Positions 14,431 through 25,808 of a stretch of 64,000 bases of DNA are shown piece by piece. The DNA is from Taenia hydatigena (Eukaryota > Platyhelminthes > Cestoda > Cyclophyllidea > Taeniidae), in assembly GCA_036345935.2 (NCBI GenBank), contig JADWOT020000002.1:13724442-13788441 (forward strand), written 5' to 3'. The translations under genes were made by a program, and so were the position numbers. Each line of letters begins with the position of its first letter. Positions within the stretch are counted from its first letter, which is position 1. The notes beneath the pieces are model-generated. The model had not been told where the DNA came from, did not search any database, and was given only the letters and a program-made list of their open reading frames with translations.

Positions 14431-14898
14431 GCAAAATCGGTAGGTTTTCAATGATGTCCACATTAAGATATTAACTTTTTACTTTAAAATGATGCCTTGG
14501 TAGGGCAGGAGCATTTAATACACAGATCTTGAATGTGTAAATCATAAAGAATTTTGATGGGAGGGGAGGCCCGACTGTGCTAAGCCAATTGAGGGTTGCT
14601 AGATGGATATGATAAGAAAAACACCGCATTACACTAAGCTGCGCCATACCGCGTAGGTAGTCTGGACAGTTCGGACACTAACGTCGCATTAGCGACAGTT
14701 GAGCGTGCATTTATAAGCCGCTATTTATTTTTCTGAATACACATGTACTTCCAAGCGCGATAACCAAAAGGTATTTGTTCGCCTTTTAGAGTCCTTCAAC
14801 GAGATGTCTCAACTAACCACCCATGGCTGCAGGCTTAGCTATGTGCTCTGCGAGTGGGCATGCGCTTGATTTAAGATAGAAATAGTGCAATTACCACT

Positions 14899-15042
14899 GC
14901 TGTTGTTTTTATTCTGGTCACTGTTACACGCAAAAGTGGGATTCCATCAAAAGTCTGGAAGGTTGAGGTAAAAATTCGAAAATTTACAACGCAATAGAAT
15001 GAGTGTAGCGTGTCATCGTCAATTTTTGGGGTTGTAGAATGT
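14899..15042 (+). repeat. Dispersed repeat R2, copy B
   Basis: Second copy of the 144-bp repeat found at 3836, same strand, with the first 54 bases identical. It starts 468 bases after the stop codon of the zinc-finger gene. Sequence outside the block does not match between the two sites, which argues for insertion of a discrete unit rather than a larger duplication. Confidence 0.88.
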
Positions 15043-18000
15043 AGTTAGGCACAAGTAAAAATCGCCCAATAAAATTGAACAATGGAACTCTTAGGATTTT
15101 ACTGCACACATTGATGCGGCCAGTTTTTTCAATCTTTACATCATGGCTGCATCTATCGGCAACTGCGTGTGCGAAGAAAATGTACTGTCAAGTGTGTGTA
15201 GTCTAGTCCTTCACCAGTCGTTGAGGTACTCGCCGTACCCCTGTGGTATAATAATTACTGGAATCGTAGCAGAGAACAATGACGCTTAAGACGCGGCGAT
15301 AAAGCTTAGATGTTGGGCGATACTGTTGCAAACGCTTAGGGCAGTCACCAAGGGGTAGTAGGCTTCGAGAAGTGTGTCGATCAGGAGACAATGGAAAGAA
15401 GGGATTCAGCCAAGAGGCGCTAAAACAGGCAAGACAACCTTCACATTCATCCGCCTCGCATGCTTAACCGAACATAAGTTGTGCAAGAATTGTGACACTG
15501 GCGCGATCGTGACAAAATGCTTGTGGTAGTAGTCTAGTTAACTAGTTCCAGAACTTTGGTCTAGGCAATTTATTATAAATGCGAGCAAAGATTCGTAAGA
15601 AACCCATTCTTTTTCCTCAAGTTTATTGATAGTTACAGCCCTAGCTAGACCAAGGAAATATATAGCAAAATGTTCGGGACAAAGTCGTTACTGGTCATGG
15701 GCGTAAATTAACTGCAGAAGTGTAATGTTTTGTACAAATAAGCATTGTTGTCCTGGAGCTATCCTGAGGACTAAAGAAGACAATATTAGGATAAAATACG
15801 CATAGTGCATACAGTGGGGCTTAAGATTAATGACCTACTCCAGAAGACAGCACATTTTGCCATGGTGCAATGAGAGAGGTTAAAAGTAGTCCCCTTTCTG
15901 ATACCGAGAGATAAACATGGCCTCTATCCTACTTCGAGCCTCCTCCTTGACCCCCTTCTGATCAACTTATGGGGTCAGTCATTGCTTAATAGTCGGTTGT
16001 GTGAGAGAAACACCCACGTGCCAACGCACTGGTCACCGAGATCCCATGCAAGCGACAAGATACTTGACCTCAACTTCAGTACTCATTTTTGACAATTTGA
16101 CTGTCACGCGCACTGGAAAGCTAAGAGGTGTACTTGGCATTACGTGCCACCATCGCTAGCCGTAGAAATACCAAATAGCGACAAACCCCTTCAACGTGTA
16201 CGACTCTACTTGCCAATGCTTATAAGACCCGAAATGGATAGAAGACACTTGGTGAAAGCACTCTCTACTTTATACTGAGAGTAAGACAAACCTACGTAAC
16301 ACTTGAAAAGCTCTGAATGTTATGCCAATTTAAGAAAAAACCCAAGCAATTAAGGACCATTTGATAAAGGCTTTCAGAAATGCAAAGAATTGAACATAGA
16401 CATCATGACGCCGACTGAGGACACCTACACAAGTCTCAACGCGGCACTATGCCAAGATATGGATAGTCCATATTGCCCAACACTAAATTAAAATGACTGC
16501 AGCTTATTATCCCTTCACGAAATTAGTTACCATGTGTGCTGTACTGTGCTGTTTTTGTGTTCTCTATTTCATTTACTCTATCTCACTCCCTTCTCCTCAC
16601 TTCCAACCCATGAGTATATTTGATTTCACTAAAATGACCCTCGGACGACACGACAGGAAGCTCAATTGGGCTACGAAGCCTCCGTCAGACGTACCTTTTT
16701 TCGCCTACCACCCCACCACAAGGCTAGCTAGCACTTCAAAATAGTCCTACTTTGTGCCTACAAATGCCCACCACGACCATGCTCACAAGTGCGACCACAC
16801 ACAACTTCGCGATTCGCGTCATCCCTCCTTTCTCAAGGTCGTCATCTGCTCTTGACTGACTGATCTATAATTCACTTTGACTTGTCAATAATTTGCTCGC
16901 ACATTCAGAGGTGTTATATTGCCGTGTAGTTACCCGCTGACTGTCTGCTTTCCTAGGTTTTAACAGACATAACCAGCTTCGAGAGTGCCAGTTTGCAGGA
17001 TGCGACCCACTCATATGTACGCGGGTGTTACACTGATTCACATGCTTAATCCCTTGCAGCAACTGTAGCACATACGCGGCTTGAGCAATCCCTCTCCGCA
17101 GATATATTTGTACGTGCAAGTGGACGTAAGACTCCCCCAGCATTAACACTGCCACCTCTGCCACAGCCAATACCAGCACTGATTTCGAGGCAATAACGAC
17201 TAGCGCCAACGTGAAATCCCTCTCCACCCGTTGGATCGGACATCACCTAACTTATCAGCCCCCACCTCCTTTGTCACCGTCCTCTCATCTTCCTTTTCTG
17301 ATCTTAAACGACTCTGTTAATTGTTTCTCAGCATTCTTCAGCTGGAAAGGTCAATTAAGTGAAATCACTATTAGAGAGGAGTGGAACGTTTTTTTTTTCT
17401 CAAGCTTAAGTCTTTAGGCAAGGAATTCCTCTCTCTCCCTTGCGCTATTTGAAGACAATTTTTACCAAGGGCTTATATCGAGCTTGACAACAAGCAGTCT
17501 TGCCATTGGATTCTCTAACTGCACATTCCTAAGTGAGTAATCCTAGCTTTTGACCTCTTCGCAATGAGTTGATGAGGGCGCTGCATTTTATGTACCAGAA
17601 ACTTGGCACTTGCACATCTTAACGATCTCATCAGCCGATTCGCAAATTAGGGCTGCTAGTCGAGTTCTTACCCCCTCAACTAAACTCAGTCGCAGCATTC
17701 ACTCAGTGAGCTCCTTTTGGTTAAGATATTTGCTCGGTTTCCTGCGCATTTTTGTGAACTCAGTCGCATTTGCTGATGTCCAACAAACGCTTTTCTACTG
17801 CGAAAGCGATCTCGTCAACGTACCCACCATGTATATGCTTGAAAATCGCCAAGGCAAAGTCACACTAAGTAACTAGCATATATTGGAAAAGCAGATCCAC
17901 AAATTTTGTAGAGACTATTCTTTGCTATGTCCCATTAACAGGATTAGTGAAGCAACTGCATAATGGCAAGCTAAATTTAACAACGAGTACAGAGCAGGTG

Positions 18001-18389
18001 GGAGGATCAGACATCTTCAATAACAAAAGGCTTTGTCCTGCTTGATACGCCAGCTCATAACTTATTATTTCATACCCATGCGTAATAGATTTGTAAAGAG
18101 TTTTTGCTCATTGCTGGCAAAAGAAATGGTGTTTTGTTTCAAATATGCTATAATACAGTCTTCGAGCATGTCCGGTATGATATAAAGCCCTTCTCGGAGA
18201 ACAAGTTCTCATCTTTTCCAAAAGCTTTAAACACATTCCTACACCGCTCATCATTTTGGCCCTGCACGCGACTACCGCTCCTCTGCGTATTAGCCACATG
18301 CAATATTGAGGTCATATACAGAAGGTCCGTTGAATCCATCTTAAGCTCTTCTGCAGAATTTTGCGCAACTCGGCATTCTTTTCACCAAA
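15043..18389. other. No firmly supported gene; weak exon-like block near 16960-17200
   Basis: Between about 16961 and 17193 two plus-strand segments have good-looking splice signals: a pyrimidine-rich TAG before 16961, and CCTTGCAG before about 17060. They would leave a 35-base intron. The second reads as a proline-rich peptide ending in a stop near 17193, but the phases of the two segments do not agree. An overlapping 120-codon ORF on the minus strand (16865-17227) is the longest frame here. Neither shows a recognised domain. The rest holds nothing I can support. Confidence 0.3.
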
Positions 18390-19140
18390 ATGCATGTCTA
18401 TAGATGCACAGTGTGCCTCGCTTCTTTCAGGAGCATCATCGCAGAGCCTGTGCATTTGGCTCACGACCATAATGGATACACTTCTTCGTGAGCATCCATT
18501 TTCGTGCATATGAGTACGTACACAAGTAAAGGTCTGTATTTGTGTACGAATGTGCCAATCTTTTGATAAATATGATGTTTTGAGTGCAACATCTTCTGCT
18601 TTAGTCCAAGCAGCAGAAAATCAGGTAAAAATTGGTCAAATTAAATAAATTACACTTTGACTTTGGAATCCGTTTTATCTATGTTTAACGCGCTCTAGCA
18701 ATCATGGATCTACGCTGTCAGATTTGCTCAATGCCTCACAGAACCTTTGAAATGCTATTACATCGTCATAAGTGTAAGAAAATCACAAACCCCTTATTAT
18801 TCTAGTTTCTTGTTTTTATGTAGCAAAAATCACACCAACACTTTCTGCAATCATAATTTGCGTTGTCTGTGCTCCGTTTCCTTCGCCAACTTTGCTTCAT
18901 TCAAATACCCACTTCTTCGAAACATACTTTTGACTGCGAGTTTGTTAGTTTCTAACTAAAATCCATTGGGTGCTCTACTTCACAGGCATTGCCTTGGCAA
19001 GCCTCTCTTAAATTTACACTTCATTTCGCAATACCACAGTCTAAGTAATAAAGGAATCGGAAATAAGCTTTTGTTGCACAGAATGCATCGCAGAACACCC
19101 AAAATAGTGGCGATGTTGCAGTTAATGGTGGAAAGTAGAT
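18390..19140 (+). pseudogene. Decayed duplicate of the four-finger C2H2 gene
   Basis: The same exon order as the gene at 13508 can be followed. Exon 1-like 18390-18474 (85 nt, same size as the original) keeps C-x2-C-x12-H-x4-H, but its donor GT is GA at 18475. Exon 2-like 18699-18773 (75 nt, same size) keeps both cysteines and the GTAAGA donor but has Arg where the first His should be. Exon 3-like, near 18855-18930, has lost a clear AG acceptor and carries an indel that breaks the finger. Exon 4-like, near 19060-19140, keeps the cysteine pair (FCCTEC versus FYCIEC) but meets an in-frame TAG. The flanks also align patchily, for example after exon 1, so this is a genomic duplication, not a retrocopy. 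Confidence 0.8.
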
Positions 19141-19149
19141 CTCTGCGCC

Positions 19150-22100
19150 ACCAACGAATAGCAAATAGAACAGCTCTTACTCAACTCTTCACCACCAAAA
19201 ATAGCGTTCAGCTCCTATTATTCTGGCAAAAAGTTCCTTCATTATCTACCCCTGCATAACTGCATGCCTTTGCAGCAGCCCTTTGCCTGGTAATTCTAAT
19301 CCACTGTTACCACTTAGTTGACGCGTACAATCAATGGTCTCGCATTTCACTAATACAATCATGGAGGCTGTGCAAAACAACTGCAGCATCTTTACGATAT
19401 CCTAATTTTTCACAGCATCGTAGCATTGCGCGATTCAGTTGGTTAGGACTGTTCAGATTGCAACGAATGGAAGGTTGATTCGACGCGCGTAACACAACCT
19501 AGGCTAGCATGAACTCGAATTATCCTCTCAAGTGCTCTTTAGCACTTTCCAAAAGGAAAGATTTCTTAAAAAGAAATCACCAGTAGATGTTGGGGTGAAC
19601 TCCTCACACAGTTAGACCCTTGCCTGTATTTACACCCAAAATGGTTCCTTTCTGCCACTCCTTCTCACTGTACCTCAGTTGTATTTGCCAAGACTTTATC
19701 CTGAATCTAATGGCAGACAGCCTAAACGCTGAGAACTACAGCTCTAGCCTCAACAGTTGCGTTTTGGGGGTGTTAGAAGTGAAGGCTCCTTTTTATAATT
19801 GCTTGGCACATACACTTGTAAGTAAGTCTGGAAGGCAGAGAGGTCTCATTCATCCAATACAGACAACAGAGAAGTAGCACCGATACGAAAGCTAAGCAAA
19901 TGCGAAGTCGCAGTTCTCGACAAGTGGTTTGAGAATGATCACCTTTGCAATCACTGGTCGAGCTAACATCACTTCCAACACCCAGCTAATTATAAAGTCC
20001 ACTCGGTGGGTCCACCGCGACCGAGCGGCATGCTCAGTTTCGTATATAGTTGTGCAAGTACACTTTGTCTCAAGGGCCATGAAGCAGTAATCACTAAACC
20101 CTTTCTGTTTCTAAACTTATCTTAACATTTCAGCATAACGGACGGGGCGCAAGGCAATCCTGTTCTCGGTTTTCTCAGTGTTTTTCAATGCGCCTACTTC
20201 AGATATAAATAAAACCCGAACCGATGAGGCGAATTAGTTTGGTGCACAGCTTTTGCTGATGTTGAGACAGACCAAATGCAAAGCTGCATGCCTAAAGCGA
20301 AGGTTAGCAGTCTCTATGCAGCTAGCCTTTGTAATGCTCTATTTATGAAATCACTGGAGCATGTGTTACAAAAGATCGACAAGTATAACTTAAGCTTTGT
20401 TTGAGTCGTAAACCATGACAAAAATAAAAGAAAGAGGGAAATTGGCAAAATAGGCAAAATTAAAATGAATGGAAGAGAATAGCCCCGTGATGTTGGTGCG
20501 CTATGCGCAAATATTGTTTTCTGACGGAAAACACCAATCCAAAAACCACTTCAACTCCACTTCGACCTTTCTGTTCACGTTAGGTCGCGAATCAGTGATC
20601 CAATCTTTCGCCATGATAATTCTAACAACCATAACTGCAATCGCCCCTTATTAATATTCAAGCCTCTACTAGGAACCAGCCATTTTTTATTTTGAAATTA
20701 AAGAAGGCCTTTTTTGCACTTGGTGGTAGAGGTGACAGTCTAGGCCGGTCGGATCGTCCTGTGCATGCGAATACATTCTAGGCTATGCGCGGATACACAT
20801 TACATGGCTTAGCATAACCTGAATAATAAAATAACGAGATGTGCAGAGACTACTTTTCAAGAGCTATTTTTGAGGTTAGCCTTTCCTTACTTTTCAGCAC
20901 AATGGCACCTATCAACTCCTCATCCTGAGACATTTGATCTCAGTTTTGACAATCAAGATTGGTTCTTCAGCAAACATTGAGCACACCTTAACACTCCATC
21001 AGACATGTTTCGAATCATATCACAGATGGGTAGTCACGGCAAGTCAAAAACACAGAATCTGCGTTCCACATGTTGTGCCAATTTTCGACGCAACGTGGCT
21101 TCGAGAAGAAATAATGATTACAGTTTAATCAGGTGGCACCCTGCACATCTTCCTTCAAACGGGAGTCTTGGGCAGTTTGTTTCGGCAACTATAAAATACC
21201 AGATGCATTTAACAGTCTTTGCAGGCAAATAACCTCCACACTTCTTATAAGGAACTAAAGTAAGTAAATGGCACAGAAACTGGAAGGCAAATCAAAGAGT
21301 TGATTGCAATTTGTTGGGCCTTACCCATGTGCTTGTATCACTTTGAGTTTTGACCAAAGATGTGACTATTGCTCCCCTGCGTCTAAATTACATGCGAGGA
21401 TGAGATGGGTTCCAGAACGTGCCCATGTTTTTACATTAAGCGCATTGTAAGTAGTGTATCAGGTTCTCGCTACTTTCCTTTTTTTACCGAAACGGATTTC
21501 TACGGATGTACGATGTGCCTTGGGGCGCACAGGACCACCACCTTGTGTTGAAGACGCATCTTAAGCCAGCAGCAAAGTAGACGCTCTTTAACTTTTAAGA
21601 TGTGTTTCTCCATGCGCATACACATGTATGTATGCGAATACATCTATGTATAATGCGTGCATAGATACGCATGTTAAGGTGTAGAGGCTTCATTTGAAGT
21701 CAAATGGATAGAGCGTATTAAGTGACATCCACCAACCCCATGGTTGATAGCAAAGGAAGAGGTCCTATCATTTGGTTACTTTTTTGCCTTCACTTGACGC
21801 AATTCATTATTAGTATTGTTGGTGGAGGCACTTAACTAGAGGTTTAGGGGACTGGTGAATATACTTGGCCCACGAGAGAGTTGTGGCGGTGGCTGCGGTG
21901 CTGTGTATAAAAGCTATTCTACAGTTTATGTTTCGTCGAATGCTGATTAATTCACCAAATTCACAAACACTTTTGAAATGCGCCTCAAACAATACCCACT
22001 TGGCACTGCCACCTGTTTTTCTTTGATCCATGACTACTGCGTTCTGCCATGCACTTGACTACACAAAACAAAACATTATCACTAGTGAGAAGTTGGCAGA

Positions 22101-23047
22101 TGTGCAAGATTTGAAGATGCCATAAAGGATATGTGGCCTTCTGGATGTAGAGTGGGAGAGAGTATCCCTAAAAAGAAGTCTAATTACCTCTGTAAGACAC
22201 GTCAAATCCTCTTCTTGGAATCCTGCAGACACCACAGCTAGAGATCTGCACTAAATCATTTCATCACCGCATCCTCATTCGCTTTTGCGGTGTTCCGGAT
22301 ACAGACCTTACTTGTAAACTGACGGTGAAGAAAACATTATTTTGAGGCTGCCTTGAATTGCCTTCCATCCCTTTAACACGAATGCTCTCCACTTTGTGAC
22401 AAAACAGCTCCTGCATAACGCAGTGAGCAACTGTCGATGGTATTTTAACAAAGTTAAAGAGCCAACCCCTAGAGTGAAATCTTGTGCGGAGTGCGACGCG
22501 ACCAGAAACGATGGTGTGGACTCTCCTTCTTTGCTTGATAGGGAGATTTAAATGGTTATGCAAGCCTACCTTGTGAGGGTATTTCTTCCACCTGGGAGTT
22601 GTTGCACCCCACTCTTCCTTACTTTTTTAACGACTTCATGAGAAAAGTGAGAAAGGCGACTCTGTATAAAGTAAATCAGAAAATCACAGTGTTCGTAGAC
22701 AGTGGATTTAATTTTATCGCCACCTTGAAGTGTTCGAGCAAGTATGCTGCCAACATTAAATTATGAAATGGCCACAGTAATGCATTCGAGACGATGACAT
22801 TATGAAGACAGGTGAATTGAACTTTACTGGTTGACAATGAGTGATGTGTGGTAAATTTAACCGATGAGATCAGCAATAATATAGTAGCTTAAACAGTTGC
22901 TATTGGATCGGATCAACTTTGAAATCTTGCTGACTGAAAACATTGCCCTTTTGCCTAGCCCATCGATGAAGCTAAAAGAGTCGTTTGGTCATGTTCCTCG
23001 CAGACTTCATTTTCCCACTGGCTTGGCAAAAGTGAGTCACGATGTGT
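19150..23047. other. No supported gene
   Basis: Only short ORFs without recognisable motifs were seen. A patch near 21610-21675 is rich in alternating ATGCGCATAC/ATGTATG words, a weakly palindromic low-complexity stretch. Confidence 0.35.
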
Positions 23048-23135
23048 CAAAAGGCACGTGATAGAAGGGACCGTGACCGGTTGTGGCAGAAGATTGCTGT
23101 GGGTTGTCACAGACTGGAGGAAAATGACTACCTAG
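23048..23135 (+). repeat. Direct repeat R3, copy A, first block
   Basis: This block matches 25520-25610 on the same strand. Shared landmarks are AAAAGG(C/T)AC at the start, the GACC(G/A)TGACCG word and GGAAAATGAC near the end. It belongs with the second R3 block at 23599; the two blocks keep their order at both sites but with different spacing. Confidence 0.75.
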
Positions 23136-23229
23136 TGAATTGGATATGAGACGAAATGGCCAGTATCGGAGGAATATGACTAAACAACAGGCGGTACCGT
23201 GATTGGAGCAGTGGATGGCAATCACTTGA

Positions 23230-23500
23230 ATTGGGCAAGAGGATTTGGAAGCAACTAGTGGCTCCATGCATAGGAACGGAATAGATGACAAGTTGAATGG
23301 ATCGTTGGGTGGGTAGAGGACAAAAGGAAGGGAGGTAGGGGGAGAGAGATTGGGAAGGAAAGTTGACTGATGGACGTATGCTGGAATGGCAGAAAGATGT
23401 ACAAGAGGATGGAGGTGGGAATGAAAGAATGGATGGACGGGGATGGTAAGGGATGACAAGGTAGATTGGTGAGTGAATTTATGATTGAATGGGTGCTGAA
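23230..23500 (+). repeat. Purine-rich low-complexity tract (GGATGGA/GAATGGA words)
   Basis: The tract is dominated by degenerate GGATGG, GAATGG and GGAAGG words. Read on the minus strand it is the main reason for a 170-codon ORF at 23037-23549, whose protein is His/Pro/Ser-rich and has no domain. A related pyrimidine-rich tract on the plus strand sits at about 25020-25125. I regard the ORF as an artefact of composition. Confidence 0.65.
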
Positions 23501-23598
23501 TCCATGCCTTTTGAGCAGTGTGGATAGAGACAGTCAAGTGTGCTAGCAAGTTTTATTTCACCATGCTGCATGCAAATATCACGTGGTTCATGCCTATA

Positions 23599-23747
23599 CG
23601 CCCAAAACAAGACACGATAGGCCCACGAGTCCACGTTGTCTTCGCACACGTTCACCTACTGACCCCTATGCTTTCAAAACAGTCTCCACTATTTTGCATC
23701 TACTTCATCCCACTTCTAAATATCCCCGTCATTTTTAATTGGGTGCA
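23599..23747 (+). repeat. Direct repeat R3, copy A, second block
   Basis: Aligns with 25673-25808 on the same strand. Both contain ACGAGTCCACGTTG, then a C-T-rich stretch with a GCATCTRCTTCA word, then a TTTTTAA/TTTTAA-TTGG-TGCAG end. In copy A about 460 bases, largely the purine-rich tract, separate the two R3 blocks. In copy B only about 60 do. Confidence 0.75.
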
Positions 23748-25019
23748 GGTGTGGCTAGTGGCTTGAGCTCCGCATGCACCAATGATTAAGAGGAGGTGAA
23801 ATCGCTGACTGCTCATTTTAGCGACTCGTGGTGTGTAATTTATTTAATGTTGTTTATTAGCGCACTCATCGAACAAGTGAACTGTAATTGCTTCTCAAAA
23901 GAGACTCATAAAGGTACAGCACAGAGCGTGTAGTAATGCGGTTAGAACATGCTGCTAACTGCCGTACAGAAGGTCTGAGAGGCAAGTAGCATAGTGCGAA
24001 GGTCATGCTACGAAGTGAAGGCCCAGTCCCCAGACACTGGTTTGTTCTTATTAAATCATCATCAGTTACAAATGAGCTCTGGCCAACATCGCTTTAATTC
24101 GTGGTATAATATCTCCTTCACTAATTCATGCGCACTTCACCGCCTCCCAGCCTTTTAATTGCCGCCCTTTTAACCTCGAAGAAGACCAAATGGCGCGTAT
24201 TACTTAGACAAATGCATTTCATATACCGACGACGACCTATTCGATGGTTAAGGTACAACGGCAAGGTAAGTTATGACTCCGTCCCTCCTTCCCATCACCG
24301 ACATCTTGCGTTCAACAAACCACCGACGCAATGCATACCCCCTCTTACCTTTTCTAGCAGCCAATTCCTGAATGCTCTACCCCCCTTGTTAGGGTAGGGC
24401 ATCTGTAGACGTCTGCTCCCCCTCCTCCTCCACCTCATTCTACCACTACATTCGCACTAAAAGCGTTCCCTATCCTCTCAAGGGCGTCTTTTATGTGAAG
24501 TTCATTACCCCCACCGTTATGTAGATAGACTAACCTTGTACTCAAGTGTCTTAACAAACTTTGTTTGCATTTCATGTTGCATTTGATGGGTGGCACAAGG
24601 CCTATTCCGGTCTGCTAGATTGATTCATTTGTGATGCGGCGAACGATGACCATCATCTCGATGCATTAGCCATGGATGGTACTGAGGAGGAGATGAATAT
24701 TCACAACTGCCTGTGATTAAACAAAATGGAGGTGTTGATATTTCTTCAGCTAGATGTCTTCAAACATTATTTGAGCTCTCTCATCAATGCTGTAATCTGA
24801 TAGTAGCGTTTTATCATCTGCCTTCTTTGCTAAAATCATGGCTGAACGTCTTCTTTTTTAACATGCGTGAATCCGCTGGAACAATAGAGGGACTTACGGG
24901 CTTGAGAAAGGCTGTTATTCAAGCATAGTTAGCAGTTGAAGACCTTTACGTAGCAGCATGGCAATGACACTGGTGTCAGGTCGTAGTAATGTAAATCTGT
25001 GGGTCTCTTTATTACACAC

Positions 25020-25125
25020 CGTATTTATCCATCTATCCGTTTGTTACCCTCCCTCTCATCCACCCACTTTCCCTCTCATCCATTAATTTCCGTCCACCCA
25101 TTCCTCATCCACCCATTCACTTAAG
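25020..25125 (+). repeat. Pyrimidine-rich CATCCA/CCCTC low-complexity tract
   Basis: Degenerate repeats of CATCCATC, CCACCCA and CCCTCTCATCC. It is complementary in style to the purine-rich tract at 23230-23500 and could be an inverted relative of it. Confidence 0.6.
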
Positions 25126-25519
25126 TATTAAAGACTGTTCGAGCATTTTGTTGCCAATGACATTAGCATCTTCTGCCGACTAATAGCACAAACAGTAGCA
25201 GAAGAAAGCACATTAACGCTACTTACGCAAGAGATCAAGACTCGTCATGCAATGCCTACCTGATGACTTCAGTAGCAGACTTGGGAGGCTGAAGAAAGCG
25301 ACAGACATTAGTGGCTCTATTCAAGTTATTCACTCACAAACACTTTCTGTGGTCAAGTGATGGAGCGCAAAGGACTAAAGAATACGAGGTTAATGTGAGC
25401 ATGGATACAAAGTTAAAGTGTAATGCTCAGTTTCGCAGTTAAATGGATGCCTTGTGGATTAAATTCAGTGATGCAGAATTCATTTTTCAACACTGTGACG
25501 AAAGTTAGCCGCGTTACGA

Positions 25520-25610
25520 TAAAAGGTACCTGGTTGAAAGGACCATGACCGATAGTAAGAGAAGGTTGCTGCGAATGGCAAGGACTAGAGGAAAATGACC
25601 AATAAATTAA
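25520..25610 (+). repeat. Direct repeat R3, copy B, first block
   Basis: Diverged copy of 23048-23135, followed after about 60 bases by the second R3 block. The close packing here suggests that the longer spacer of copy A was gained by expansion of low-complexity sequence, or that copy B suffered a deletion. Confidence 0.75.
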
Positions 25611-25672
25611 TAGAGTGCAGAGCTCTCAACACAAGTCGTTCTCACCGCCTTCGTGTTAACTGCACCAACTTC

Positions 25673-25808
25673 ACGTACGCCCTACGAGTCCACGTTGGCT
25701 TCTCACACCTTACCTAATCTCCTTTACGCTTTTACAACAAACAACATTGCTTCGCATCTGCTTCACCTCACTTCCTCATTTCTCTCCCCTTTTAACTTGG
25801 TTGCAGAT
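25673..25808 (+). repeat. Direct repeat R3, copy B, second block
   Basis: Diverged copy of 23599-23747, starting with an ACG-CCTACGAGTCCACGTTGG match and ending at the GGTTGCAG word. No coding capacity was recognised. Confidence 0.75.

Noticed and set aside
23037..23549. Longest ATG ORF of the window (170 codons, minus strand)
   Set aside because: Its sequence follows from a degenerate purine-rich tract and is His/Pro/Ser-rich without any domain; part of it overlaps repeat R3.
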